From Zingiber officinale (Eukaryota; Streptophyta; Magnoliopsida; Zingiberales; Zingiberaceae), in NCBI RefSeq assembly GCF_018446385.1, contig NC_055989.1:135125004-135189003 (forward strand): DNA of 64,000 nucleotides, in the 5' to 3' direction. The notes below the pieces were generated by a model that worked only from the letters and a program-made list of their open reading frames with translations, was not told the origin of the DNA and made no database searches. A program made the position numbers and the translations under genes. Each line of letters begins with the position of its first letter. The first letter of the stretch is position 1. Below are positions 30,436 to 42,956 of the stretch, piece after piece.

Positions 30436-33400
30436 TCACTGTTCACCAGAAAGAAGCCATCTCAAGTACTCAACTCCATTATCAAGTATTGATACTTGCT
30501 CAGGTGAAACAATCCTCTTCCTGTAGAAAGATCCGATAGAAGGACACTTTCTTTTCCGTCCACCTCGTGGCCGTGACTGCCACTGCTCGTCGATTTCTAG
30601 GAAGTCACCCTGCAACAAGAAGCTCAAAGCAACTCAGAATTCATGCAAACCTAGATTAAATATTTGTTCAGATTCAAACAAAATTCAAAATTGAATTTGC
30701 TAACATTTCAGATCACCATGTCAAGTCTAGTAGATAAATCTTAAGACTAAACACTTACTTGGATATAACTGTGCACACCAGATTTTTCATGGTTATCCCT
30801 GACATGCTTGTAGGGAAATTTCTTCCCACATTCAGAAAATCTGCATGCAAATGGACGAAGATTTTGATGGACTGCTTTTATGTGCTGTCTGAGATTTGAT
30901 ACCTGCAAGGCGCAAAAACTATGCTTTATAATTACTAAATAGAAGATTGATTGCTTATCCAGAAATAAATTAAGTGATGCATATGAGAAGAAAAAAAGGG
31001 TGATCTTCCAATAAATTGTCCTTATCAACAAGTGTGCATTTATGCAATTAATAATGAATGTAGTAAAAGGCCATTTGCACATCTATTTTAACTGCCTAGA
31101 CGCTTCAAGCCTCTGTTAAAAAAACTCAAATTACCTTTGATCCATTCATATCTGATAATTGTCTTTGCCTAGATGTTTTAAGCTTCTGTTAAAAAGGCTC
31201 AAATTAGACATCTCCATGATCTTTACCTTTGATCCATTCATATTCAGTAATTGTCTCCTAGTTCAAGAACTGCTTCTAATACAGGAAAATCAACCTCAAT
31301 AACAGTTTCAGCATGTCTTAGTCTCTTGCAAAGAGGTTAAGCTTCGAACAATGTCCTAACCAAATTCCTGATGGCACACACAATTGGGATGCAAACATAT
31401 TATGGTTTTATTTGGTCATGATTTGAACCTCATCCTATTAACTGAAAAAGTGCTACTAGATTGCTTCCGAATAGCAATTAAGCTTTGACGGCCTGAGAGA
31501 CAGAAAATCGATAACTACACAAAATTCATGTCTTACATTTGAAAAGGTGCGTTCACAACCTTCCAAGTTACATTTTGTCCTCTCAGTCACCTCACTTGCT
31601 TCATGCATGTGCTCATGTCGTTTAATATTCTTCTTCAGATGTTTTGTTCCACAAATCACACAATCAACATAAAGGTGAGAAGTTTTGATATGTGCTTTAA
31701 GGCATTCTGCATTTGTGAATGTCTTCATACATCCAGGTTCATTGCAAACGACTTCCACATATTCCAATTTAACTGTAACAAAAACTTGGTTTAGCTCGCA
31801 ATGATTAAATTAGAATATAAAGAATTATAAGAATCACAAAAAGCAATACTGAAGTAGAAAAATTGGTAAATATGAACTATTAAAAAAAATAATGCAGCAT
31901 AATAAATAATAAGAATGCACATCAAGTGCAAAGAAATCTTTAGGATAAACCAAAAAGTAACCAGAACATGATCGATAAGATGCCCAAAGTGAGAAAAATG
32001 TTTGCACTCAAAACAAAATATGACAGGATAGAAACAAACAACAATAATGCTCTCTTTCCTTCAGAAATATTCTTTTTTGGGGGAAGGAGGAACTCAAGTA
32101 AACGGGCAAGATCCCCAAAATGTCCCAAAAGCATGCAGTGCCCTTATAGCGATCTTAGAAAATATGCCAACCCACTAAAGAACTAGATAAAGCCTTGAAG
32201 TGGCAAGATAAGAGAGTCAACAGGAAAGTCTGCGTAGGGTAAAGCAAAAATAACAATATTTGTACTAAGAATGCACTGTGATGTATAATATGAATAAAAT
32301 ACTACATTGCATGAAAATGAATATGAATAAATGTCATTCTGTATGAATGTCATCCACATACTATTTGCTAAAGTACAGCAATCAATTGACCATAGTTTGG
32401 AACTACTCATGGGTGGTATCCCTGTACTCCCCTAAAATGCAATAGAGTGGTACCATGTACCACATGAATACCAAAGAAAGATTGAGTTCATCTTCACCAT
32501 TGCAGTCAATAAATAGTTGAGGAGAGAAATCAAGTGTGAGTGTGTGTGTAGCTGGTAAAGGTCCGGCAAGGATCTTATATGTTATATGAGTCACCAACAA
32601 CCAAATAATATTTGTAAATAACATATCCACAACAAATGACTCAACATTCAATATAGTTCGCCTAGTGTTACCTTGTCTTATGCCCGCCAGATCCTAACCA
32701 GAGGTAAAGGATCCTCTAATGTGTAGTTTTTAATGTGTACCAAAACTAGTGCAATATAACACAACAATATGACATACAACAAAATAATCAAGCTGTCAGA
32801 TGTAACTATGAGACATGATATGAATTCAACAAATAAACAAGTCAAATTAACTCGGATACATATCTGCATAAATATCTATTTGCATGGCAGTTAATATGAT
32901 GTATGAATAAAGAATCTACTAGAAGCCAATAGGATAATAGAAGCAAAACAAGCAGAGTTAATAAGATAATGTTGAAATTCCATGGCAAGAATTAGTACAC
33001 CAAATCCACCCTAACCTCACTTAAATTATAACCAATCCAACCCAACCTCATGGCTTAACATCCAAGATACAACCATCACACTAGAAAAATCTCATAGCCT
33101 CATACAACACCAACATCTGCTGGAAGGGAATAAGAGGAAACAGGCACCGCGACGTCATGCATATCCGGCGGTGACATAGGGTGAAGGAAGGGTGCCAAGT
33201 GGCAGAGCTTGCTGGCGGCAAGCTGTGTCAATGGTGTAATTGGTGACAGTACCAGGCTACACACAGACAAGCAGTGATGTCGGGGTGAGCTGTGGCAACA
33301 TCAAGCACCCTTTTCACAAAGATTAAGGGGACAAAAGAGATATGGACCAAGGGAAATGGAAGAGGATTGCAATCACGTATGGAAAAGAAAAAGAAATGGA

Positions 33401-36400
33401 TTTTAGTTGTCCACTTAACCCAAGCAACTGAAGTGAACCAAATTTGTTCAATTGTGGTTTAACCAGAATTTAACCAAATCGAATATGGTCTGAGCTTAAA
33501 ACTCACCCAAAGCAGATCCACCTAATAGAACCCTCAAATGGACAATCTAATACCTATTTTGAACCCAAATTAGTTCCAAATCCCTCAAAATCAACATTAG
33601 CACTAACTGGTTACGCCTTAATTACATCTAATTAACCCTAGCTAACCTCTAATCTCCTATTAGGCTTAATAAAACTTCCATACATAAGAGAAAATAAACA
33701 TAAGAGAAATTTAAAACAAATTTACATACTACCTTTTATGTTGACGAAAGGACAATACTTATCTATGTTTCATAATACATCATTTCCATACTAGGAAAAA
33801 CATGAAATTGATTTCTTTACAGCTTTCGCTCACCTAAACAAGGCATGAATAATAAATCTCCTGCTCCACAGGATATTCCAAGGGATATGTGAAATTTCAC
33901 AGACTACCATGTGCCAAGGGAAATGGGAAATTATAACCATCTTGTTTCAATTGTTGAGAACCCCGCAATCAACGTCATCTCATTTTCTATATACAGATTC
34001 TACACAAGATTTCTCATTCTTTTGAAACCAATTTTCTGCTTTGGTCAGGTTTTCCAAATTTGGCAGCATTTATTATTTCTTTTTTTTAGAACATGGTCAG
34101 TTTTTTTTTTGTTCCAAAATTTGAAACTCGGAAAATGAAAACAAACCATTGAGGAAACCAAAATTTGAGAAAATCTAAGATCTGCTTGAGTTGGTTAGGT
34201 GTTTTTGACATCCTTGAGAACACTTTATATGATTATTTTAGAAAACAGCCTACAGAACTATGCCAACAGTTATAATGATTTAAAGGAGAGCATTTTACCA
34301 TGTGAATCTTCATGCTTCTTCAATTTCGAGGGATACTTGAATATCTTCCCACATCCAGGTTCACCACAAACATACTGTTGTTGACCTTCACAAGGAGACT
34401 CATCTTCATGAATTTCTCTCACATGCCTCTTTATGTTGGCCTTGAATCCAAACTTGCAGTTACAATTACTAACAGGGCAAGCAAAGAGTTTTCCTTGGTG
34501 AGTCAATGAATGGCGAGTTAAATGGTCCTTCCTTTTAAAGCTGGCATGACAGTCATCCACTGAACAGGTAAAAGGCCTCTGCATCGAAATCAAAGATATA
34601 TGAGACACAAGAATCAGTCGGTGATAAAACAACCAGCACCAAGATCATGCATTGGAAAGGACAATGAGAACAACTTTATGAATTAAAGTTAATGTTAACT
34701 GTGATAAGAACCTGGAAATAAACTCCCTATTTCTTATCTATGACTCATAAAACAGGAAACCTTTACCATTCTCACTTTTAGATAGGAACTCTCATAGTAA
34801 CATCATTTAACTTTAAAAGTGATCCAAAACGATAAAAAACCACAGATAAAGAAACTAAATCAAAACAAACTTGAAAGACAACTACGGAAGTATATCAAAC
34901 AAGTAAATACAAAACTACCTTTTACAAATAGATGTGTGAAAGCTGAAGCAAAATAGATAAAGACAGACCTCAAAGAAAGTGCGTGATTGAGGCTTTCTTG
35001 TGGAGCTTCACAGGAGGTGTACCCATCCTGATACTAGTCCGCTCAAGATAAACATTGTAGCCCCTTTGCATTTTGGAGTTCGTCACATGGGATCCAATGC
35101 TTCACGCATCATATCATTATCCAAGATGGAATTTTTTTCAAAATGCTTTATGCCTGCAAATGTCCCTCATAAAAATGTGTAAATGGTTTATCATTTACCA
35201 AATAATATGACATTGTATTTAAATGCCCAAAAGTAGCATATTCAACCTCAATCTACAAGAAATTTCATTGGTTAACATATAACTCTAATCAGTTTTTTAA
35301 TTATACAGAGATAATTATAATCAACAATCAAGATAATGACTACTTTAAAGTACTAAGCTGAACCAGCAATTAACAATATCTTGTCATCAAAATTGTATTG
35401 CAAGTGACCAAATGAAAATCTATTGTTTTCTAACCTCAAGGAAAATGCGTGATCGAGGCTTTCTTGTGGAGCTTCACAGGAGGTTTTCCCATCCTGATAC
35501 TAGTCCACTCAAGAAAAAACATTGTAGCCCCTTTGCATTTTGGAGTTCAACACATGGGATCCAATGCTTCACGCATCACATCATTATCCCACAAGGAAAT
35601 TTGTTTCACAATGCTTTATGCCTGCAAATAGCCTTCATAAAATTGGCAGATGTACAATCATTTACCAAATAATATGACATTCTGTTTAAATGTCCGAATG
35701 TAGCAATGCTCAATGTCAATCTAAGAATTCCCAACTAAAGATTAATATATAATCAGTTTTTTTATTAACACTTAAACAGGTAAATAGTCATAATCAATAG
35801 TCAAGAAATAAGTATATTGAAGAAATACTTAGCTGAGGCGGCAGTTAACAATATGTTGTCATCAAAATAATATCAGAAGTAACCAAATGAAAATCCATTG
35901 TTTCCTTAACATATAGAATTTGTGATTTATGTTTGATTCATATTGTATGTGTTAGTCAAATAATTTCAAGAAATAGGCTGAAAAAAAAGGGAAATAAATA
36001 ACTATTCCAATCATAGATATTTGACACAGTTGAACGAACAAGATGTATGATACCCGATATAACCAATTATCTATTGAAAACAGCGAAGGACTAAACAATC
36101 AAATGCCTTAAGAAAAAGTCTGACATATAAGATATCAAATAATTGATGTCATAGATAATCAATGAAAAGATGAAGAAAACCAGTGAAACTACAAAGGATA
36201 TTTAAATAAAACATATAGTGGATATTGCAGTAACCTCAATAGAGTGACTTTGAATATGCTGCTTCAGATGAGATGGTTTGAGGAAGCTTGCACCACACTC
36301 TTTGCAAGTATGTTGCACCCTGCCATCCAGCATATTTGCATGATCGACTTCATCTAACTGTGCATTGTCGAACTCATCCTAGATGAGTTTCAAGAGATAA

Positions 36401-37164
36401 GGAGGAAATTTTAATACTTATTTAAGATATAAAATGACTCGATTGGATTAATTTGGACAATTCAACATCTAAAAAATAATATAGTGCCCTAACAGTACGT
36501 CCACTCAATAAATTTAAGAATAGACTTATGAGTAGAATATTATAACAACAAATAACAAGTTGTATAACTATATGAGCTCGGTTATATGGATATTATCCAT
36601 CATTGCTCTCCATGTAGTGAATCCTCTAAGTACTAAATAATTTAAAGACTAGTTGGCACAGCTCTCCTGATTTAGGCTAGTTGCATTGATTTCTTTGAGG
36701 TCCTAGAAATGAACTTGTGTTTTTTCATACGATTTATTTATTTTTAAATTGCATCGAAGCAGCCAGTGCATTAAATGAAGATCTTATTAACATTATGTAA
36801 ACCTAAGGCAATGACAAGATATCCTTTTTCCTCAAAGTTCCAACTCTTATCCAACTAGCTTTATAATTATTCCCTTTTAGCAAGAACCTCTTTTTTTTCA
36901 GCTTTACTGGAGGATGCCAACTGAAGTAAGCAACAAAAAGCAAAAGCCTCTTGTCATAGGTAATTGAGAAGGTAAAATTGGTTTTACCTTATGGTTGGTT
37001 AGAATGTGTGAGCGCAAAAGCTTTTTCTTGGACCTGCAAATTCCACAAAACTGACAATAGTAGCGCCTGATGTCCCTGGAACGTGGTTTCTGGTTCATGT
37101 CTACCCCCTCATTGACATCAGCTGCAGTCCCTTCAACCGAGGCATGTGATTTAGCGGCCATCAT
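30436..37164 (-). CDS. TFIIIA: Transcription factor IIIA, nine C2H2 zinc fingers
   Basis: Six productive coding exons join in frame: 36988-37164, 36235-36378, 34299-34578, 31537-31772, 30759-30902 and 30436-30609, giving 384 residues. Nine fingers are visible in order, beginning [160 protein letters not shown] and [21 protein letters not shown] basic tail ([10 protein letters not shown]) follows. TFIIIA binds the 5S rRNA gene and 5S rRNA. Between exons 2 and 3 lie two tandem 5S-rRNA-mimic exons whose inclusion would stop translation, the known plant autoregulatory device. The start could be either of two adjacent ATGs. Confidence 0.95.
31773..34298 (-). other. Large intron of TFIIIA
   Basis: A 2.5-kb GT-AG intron between the exon encoding fingers 3-5 and the exon encoding fingers 6-8. 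It is AT-rich apart from a GC-richer patch near 33140-33300. No gene or clear mobile element was recognised. Confidence 0.75.
34969..35153 (-). promoter_or_regulatory. P5SM (5S rRNA mimic) alternative exon, copy nearest exon 3
   Basis: 185-nt exon with acceptor TTTGCAG and donor GAG|GTCTGT on the minus strand. It contains 5S-rRNA-like blocks in order: GCATTGGATCCCATG, GAACTCC, GGACTAGTATCAGGATGGG and CCTCCTGTGAAG. A closing helix pairs TGCGTGA with TCACGCA. It opens GCA TAA in the frame of exon 2, so inclusion gives an immediate stop. In plants, ribosomal protein L5 binding to this mimic is reported to favour skipping and hence productive TFIIIA mRNA. Confidence 0.88.
35435..35621 (-). promoter_or_regulatory. 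P5SM (5S rRNA mimic) alternative exon, copy nearest exon 2
   Basis: 187-nt exon with acceptor TTTGCAG and donor GAG|GTTAGA. It has the same 5S-like blocks as the other copy (TTGGATCCCATG, GAACTCC, ATCAGGATGGG, CCTCCTGTGAAG). The closing helix is slightly longer (ATGCGTGA with TCACGCAT). It also starts GCA TAA. Both copies keep splice sites and mimic pairing, so both may be functional. Confidence 0.88.
35911..36234 (-). other. TFIIIA intron upstream of the P5SM pair
   Basis: AT-rich intron sequence following coding exon 2 on the minus strand; nothing else recognised. Confidence 0.7.
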
Positions 37165-37643
37165 CTATAATATTGCCAACATCTTAGCCATTAGGAACTT
37201 TCAAACCGATAAAGCAACAGCAATGATTTTTTTTTCATGTTCGCAACAGATTCAGTGAGATCACGACAGAAACAGGTAAATACAAAAAACAAACCGTAAC
37301 TATATCAATCAAAGTTTATACCTTCCTATCCGAAAGAATGGAGTTATTTAAATTAAGCAACATGCCAGCACCCAAAAAAAAAAACATGCAAGTGTCTCGC
37401 CTGCTCACCTTCCTAGAAATAGTTTAGTAAATTTTCAGCAAGGGATCGGTGCCGTAGGCTGGCGTTGGTGAGGGAAGAACGGAAGAGGACGCGAGGCGAA
37501 TCAGAGCGACCAAAGAGTTTATTACTAGGGTTTTTTGGGCTGCCAAGTGTTAAATGTAGTGAATTCAAGGAGATCCAGATCCAATATTTTCGGATCAGGA
37601 AGTATCGGTATCGGATCCAAACTATTGGAACTTTGCGAAGGTT
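37165..37643 (-). other. 5' UTR/promoter region of TFIIIA
   Basis: A possible 5' UTR with an intron lies upstream of the start codons. A GC-richer segment near 37440-37540 may hold the transcription start. It ends at the hAT element target duplication (37644-37651). Confidence 0.45.
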
Positions 37644-37651
37644 GTAAAGAT

Positions 37652-37862
37652 CAGGGCCGAACTTAAGGCATGTCACCGGGGACGATGGTCAAGGGCCCTC
37701 GAATTTTAGGAGTCCTCAAATTTGACATGCATATATATAATATATATTATATATATTTATATTGTTTTCACAAAAACTTAAAAAATATATTTGATTGGAT
37801 TATTTTAATAAAAGTCTAAATATATATATATATATATATTGTTGAATTATTTTAATAAAGTC

Positions 37863-37905
<43 letters not shown>

Positions 37906-39135
37906 CTATTAAAATTTAAGAAAAAAATCTAAAAAAGAAATTAAATAAACGATCATTTTTTCTCTTTCTAAGATTTTATTTCATTAATTTGTTTATAGAA
38001 GGCATAAGACTCTAAAGAGTAAAGTATGAATCTTGAATGTTAATTTCCTCTTTTCTTCTCCTTTGAATCTCTTCTAATTAAATTAGAAATGTTTATTAAT
38101 TTTAGTTTCATCAAAATCATTATTCATCAATATCTAAACTTACAACTTAAGCTACCTGCTTATCTATATTTTTTTCTTATTGTAAATATTCAATATTGAT
38201 TTTTAATATTGTATTGGAGTCAATATTTTATGAATTTTCTTACAGATTTGAAAGAGTTTCAATAAATCATCCCAATTTTAATCATCATAGAATAAGTTAT
38301 ATCGATTGCTTCAAGCATAAACCAGACTTTATTGTTCTTTGACTATTATTTTCACTGTTTGTGTTTGTTTCATTGTTAACTTTGTTGCTAGTTTTCTGTG
38401 TTTTATTTTTACACTTGAAATTTGTAATACAAACATGTTTCTAAAAAAATATCAATCTTGGAGTTAGAAAAGAAACAAAAGAAAAAGAGTGGAATATATT
38501 ATTAAAACTCACAAAGGTGTTCTTCATAAAATTTTTTAAAACTAGCTCTTCAATTGAAAATTCAGTTGATGAATTGCAAGAAGAAAGTCAAGAAAAACTA
38601 GATGATCATGTAACAAATGAGCAACAATCGAGTAATAAAGAAGAATTAAATAATTATGCAATCAACAAGCGGGAAGAATTGAGAGAGAATGATGATCATA
38701 ATCATGCAACGAATGAGTAGGAAGAATTGAGAGAAAATAATGATAATGATTTGAATGTAAATGACTTGACAATTTTATGTATCGAAAATGAGGTGTTAGA
38801 AAATTTTGATTTTGAAGACCTTATTGATGATTTTGCTTCTCAAAATAGTGGAAGATATAGATTTTTTCAATGATTATTTCATACTTATTTTTTTTATTTG
38901 TAGGTATTACAATTTTTGGAGAAACTTAGGAAACATAGTTTGTATGGTGTTGTATTTTTTTAATAATCTTGAGAAATAAATTTTGTATGGAGTTTATCAT
39001 ATTTTAAATGAAATATATTGATTTTTAAAATTTTCTATTAAACTATATTCAAATTTACGTTAGTAAATTTTTTTTCCTATAGAAGTCAGTTTTCTCTTTT
39101 CGTCCAAGGGCCCCCAAAAGTTAGGGCCGGCCCGG
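37652..39135 (+). mobile_element. Non-autonomous hAT element with 8-bp TSD
   Basis: 1484 bp flanked by GTAAAGAT at 37644-37651 and 39136-39143, a perfect 8-bp target duplication as expected for hAT. Ends are imperfect inverted repeats (CAGGGCCGAACTTA on the left; CCGGGCCGGCCCTAACTT read from the right), plus a shared subterminal AAGGGCCC block. The interior, around 38434-38875, holds a decayed frame: MFLKKYQSWS, a stop, then a Lys-rich stretch and IIKTHKGVLHKIF. This recalls the N-terminus of TTF-type zinc-finger hAT transposases. The catalytic and dimerisation domains are missing. It lies ~490 bp upstream of the TFIIIA start codon. Confidence 0.85.
37867..37903. repeat. (AT)n microsatellite
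   Basis: About 18 uninterrupted AT dinucleotides inside the hAT element, with shorter AT runs at 37736-37760 and 37817-37839. Confidence 0.95.
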
Positions 39136-39177
39136 GTAAAGATACGCAGGAATCAATATACCAATCCATATTCTAAC

Positions 39178-39387
39178 ACTGAGGTTTAGTATGCATGATA
39201 GGATAGGATTGGATTGATTAGGATAGGATTAAAAGTAGGATAAATAATCTCTCTTGAGATTAAGGTATTAGGAATTCTATCCATAATCATTCACAATCCT
39301 ACCTCTAATCAAGTTCTACCAAACGATTTTGATTAATTTTTTTTTGAAAATATAATCATATCCTATCATGCAGATTAAACGGAGCCT
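39178..39387. mobile_element. MITE with GGATAGGATT-rich inverted ends
   Basis: The left end (GGTTTAGTATGCATGATAGGA) and the reverse complement of the right end (CCGTTTAATCTGCATGATAGGA) align with few mismatches over ~25 bases. The interior is rich in TAGGATAGGATT and its complement. The outer end resembles the GGCTCCGTTT terminus common among plant MITEs. The target duplication was not resolved. Confidence 0.75.
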
Positions 39388-39470
39388 TAGAAAAAATCAG
39401 AGTGACTCCATGAGCCCAGAAAATATTTTTAATATACTTTTGTCCTTATTCAATATTTGTTAGATAGCAT

Positions 39471-39802
39471 GGGCATTTTTAATAGTTAGAACTCTAAATA
39501 AGATTTTCTTTATTATTTTAATATATCACATCAATAATATAAAAATTTATTCAAATATCTCCAATAGAATATCTCCAATAGTTAAATCTCTAAAATAAGT
39601 TTTTTTATGATCCTATTCATGAGTATAAATTGCATGACTTCATGCATATTGTATTAAATTCAAGACAAAAAATAGATTTACGTTTTCACTATTACTCTTC
39701 ACTATAAACTTCAAACCTTACCTCTATAATAATTTAAGACTTTTTATTTAATTTTTAAAATTTTATAAACCTCTCCTACGTTGCATTGCATTAAAGATGC
39801 CC
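39471..39802. mobile_element. MITE with GGGCATCTTTAAT ends
   Basis: It starts GGGCATTTTTAATAG and ends, in reverse complement, GGGCATCTTTAATGC; 332 bp, AT-rich and non-coding. Termini of this type are widespread in plant MITEs. No clear target duplication was seen. Confidence 0.7.
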
Positions 39803-40987
39803 TGAAAAATGTCACTCGACAAGCATTTGGACCTTTGGAAAAGAGAGCTAGCTATTCAGGCGATTTGTAGGGCACTACTCTTGTCAGACTCATGTGTGCA
39901 CTGTACTGTTGTGTTTCTGTGTTGCATAATTTTTTTGATGGGAATTGATCCAGATGAGGAGCTAATAGATAGATGAATTAAACTGTGATCATTACACTAA
40001 CAACGATAATCATGTTAGCTACCATGGCAATCAAGAGACTTTTTCTCAAGTTGCGATAGGTCTCATGCGTTTGTTTTTTTTTTTTTTGGGTGATAGTGTA
40101 GGTGTCTAAGCTTGGTCTAATTAATTCTAAAGATAGATAATCTTCTCTATTAGTTTATCTATCGAATAAATAATTTATGCACGATGAGAAATTAACCTTT
40201 AGAATATTCATCTTATTTGAAATTTAAATCCTGATTCTTTTATTATTTCTTTAAAAAAATTTACTATTGCACCACACTTGTAAGAGCAGATCTCATGTTT
40301 TACTACTAGCTAAGGTGATGCAAGTCCATTTTTTTTATTATTGTTTTTTTATGTTTCATGTGTTTTTTATAAGAATGCCTTTTAACTTAAAAATGGGGAG
40401 GTCAATTGCAAAGAAAGAGATGAAGCAATACACTTAGACGAGGATGTTGCAAATCATTTTGCCCCCATAGTTGATGTCTTTTTAAAATGTCCTTTGAAAT
40501 TTCAAAATCATCATCTTACCTTCCTATAATTATTGAACTATTATTAATATATCTCAATTCATTAATCTCTATTATTTCCAAGGTAAATTCATAAAATCAA
40601 GATTTCTAATATTTTTAGAGACAAAAACCTAATAGGATCCCAATAGATTGTCGACGACTAGAGGGGATAAATAGTCTCACTTGCAAATATAATTTTTTTA
40701 TTTCTCTTACACATGTAATAGTGTTATATTAGTTCTAACCAAAATAATAATAAACAAAAAATGATAACACTCTATTTTTACTTTGTTCAAATTACAAATC
40801 CTACTTTATGACCTATCTATCTATCTATTGTAAGTGAATTACTCTCAAAATTCACTATAAAACCCCCCTCTAATAGGTGAAAAAAAACTCAGAAAAGATA
40901 TACTTTTCTGACATAATATAATAATAAGAATAAAGAGAAGGGTTACTAAAAGCATTAACCTTCCTTGAGCTCTTAATGTATTTTTAG

Positions 40988-41171
40988 TCTTATTCTTTCA
41001 AAATAGTCTAGTGGTTAGCGTATAAGATATTATCAATTTAAGATATGGGGTTTGAATTTTGACATAATTGAGATAAATATCTCCCTCATACGTCAATCAC
41101 TATTTTAAGGGTTAGTAGTTATCCATGATTTATCTCCTCCATGTTGATCCCGTCACCTTTTACCAATTTGG
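40988..41171 (+). mobile_element. tRNA-derived SINE with 12-bp TSD
   Basis: Flanked by perfect ATGTATTTTTAG repeats (40976-40987, 41172-41183). It contains TAGTCTAGTGGTTAGCG (A box) and GGGGTTTGAATTTT (B box). The 3' domain contains ATCCATGATTTATCTCCTCC and CCCGTCACCTTTTACCAATT. Confidence 0.88.
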
Positions 41172-41269
41172 ATGTATTTTTAGCCATTTAATTGTTAAAT
41201 TTTCAATACTCAATTGTACACACTTAAAGAAGCACACCCAACACTTACATAGTGTGACCTCCCATGGCT

Positions 41270-41910
41270 AATTTTTAACAACGCCAATCGATTGAAATTC
41301 AGTTCACTACTCGATTAAAATCCTCAAGTTAGTCATTGCAAGCCAACAATCAAATGTTTAGTTGAATGGACCAATCCTTTAATCGACTTGAGTCCATTCG
41401 ATTGACTCAAGTCCAAATTCAATCAATTTAAACCTAGGAAAGAGCATTTTGTTTCTAGACAAAGAATTGTTATTCGACTCGACACTCTAGTCAATTGGAC
41501 TTGGCCCTTGTAAACCTAGAAGTGTAAGCCCTATATTGTACATGTAATCTCTTACAAATATCTTATAGGCCTTCAACCTCTACATCTCTAGCTTTGTCTT
41601 CACTTGCTCAAAGCCTCTATGATCTAGGTCTTCACTTGTTGAAAAACGTCATCTCTAGATCCTCATCAATTGCCTAGAGGTCTCACCTCTAAGTCTTCAC
41701 TTGCTCAAAGACTCCAAAGTCTTCATTAGTTCCATGCTACTTGCCCTAAAACCCACCTTACTAAAAAAAAAAAATTCAGTTCCTCTAGTATCTCATACCA
41801 TCCTTCGCAATTCACCTCTGAGTTCACCCCATGTAGGACCTCTCAGCCATCAAGGCAAACAAATAGGACTTACTTCCTCGAGTCACTCCATGTGTAAGTT
41901 GCAAAGTGCC
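41270..41910. repeat. Possible decayed LTR with ATCGATT dyads
   Basis: CCAATCGATTGA, ACTCGATTAAA, TAATCGACTTGAGTC with ATTCGATTGACTCAAGTC, and later repeated TCTTCACTTGCTCAAAG(A/C)CTC units resemble the style of the LTR at 5953-7565. Ends and target duplications were not found. The 70-codon frame within it is not a credible gene. Confidence 0.35.
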
Positions 41911-42638
41911 TGAAAACTTGATGCATGCATATTAATAACACAGGAAACTAAACTTAAATCCTTTATTAAATACATCCAAACATACTCAAGGTAACATAAT
42001 CAAACTCAGTTACTTATACGCATTGTTACACTAATAATCTTTCCAAACCAGTTAGAAGTATCGTTGCACTAACAATTATAACTTATGTTAAAGTCAAAAA
42101 CTAAAAAAACTAATGATTTCTCAAAATTTGACTGCAAACTAATTCAGAAGTCACTGTGCAACCATTTTACAGTGTGAATGTAATTTTGATAACCTACTCT
42201 GACCAATCTTGCAAACACGTAGTGATATTTTTGGCATAAATATCCAAGTGAAAGACTATAACTAAGCGTCAAACACAAATGGAAAAGGGTAATGATCTTT
42301 TATCCTTCTAATAATTCTTCTCTATCACTTGCTTTCATCAAGACAAATAAACCATGTTGGTTAAATCTGTGTAAAATGCTTCCTCCAAAGTATTGTAACA
42401 GTGACTTTTACAATTGCTTCTGGGCTTTTTTGTCATATGCGATCGGAAATTTTGTTGATTGTATGCTCGAGAATTAAGATCAAAATAAGGATACAACTAG
42501 TCAAAATTTTGCATAGTATTTTGATGGAGAGTGGAGACACATAAATCAGTAATGTCACCCATCAATATTACTGCCTTGCAATATTCTTCTCTACTTCCAT
42601 CAAATAAAATTCAAGAAGACTAAAGAAAGCTTATTGCA

Positions 42639-42956
42639 TTGCTATATTATCACCTTTGTAAAACAGAAGACACAAAAGATGGCTGTGGCCACGAGCATGC
42701 TAATGGTGGAGGCAGGCAAGGAAGAACTAAGCAGATTTTGGCATTGGAACTATGTGCTGAGGTTGATTCATGGCAGGCAAAGAACAATGGAAACAGTCTT
42801 GAATCATTTGCTTGCATCAAACTGATGCTTTCTTCAGCCGAGAAGTGGAAGAAGGGAGGCATTGGTTACATTAAGCAAGCCAAGCAAATTGAAGAGTCCT
42901 TGAGCAAAGTCATGTTCTGGATTTATGTAGTCCCAAGTAAAGCTTATACCCAATGA
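42639..42956 (+). other. Unidentified ~105-codon open stretch
   Basis: A frame with fairly protein-like composition (GRTKQILALELCAEVDSWQA; LSSAEKWKKGGIGYIKQAKQ), lacking a convincing start and not assignable to any family I know. A nearby fragment at about 43010-43120 (FSYVRNLTGVWFSLCKHERG) could be a second piece of the same relic. This may be a gene fragment or chance. Confidence 0.2.

Larger units (their letters stand above)
34965..35910 (-). repeat. Tandem duplication containing the P5SM exon
   Basis: Two diverged ~470-bp units (about 34965-35434 and 35435-35910) each contain a P5SM exon plus adjacent intron sequence. Shared intron blocks include ATCATTTACCAAATAATATG, GTCATCAAAAT and ACCAAATGAAAATC. 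Divergence in the intron parts is clearly higher than in the mimic exons. Confidence 0.9.
39803..42633. other. Intergenic, AT-rich with repeat relics
   Basis: No gene recognised. It contains one SINE (40988-41171) and a stretch at about 41270-41910 that looks like a decayed LTR (listed separately). The remaining sequence is AT-rich. Confidence 0.6.
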
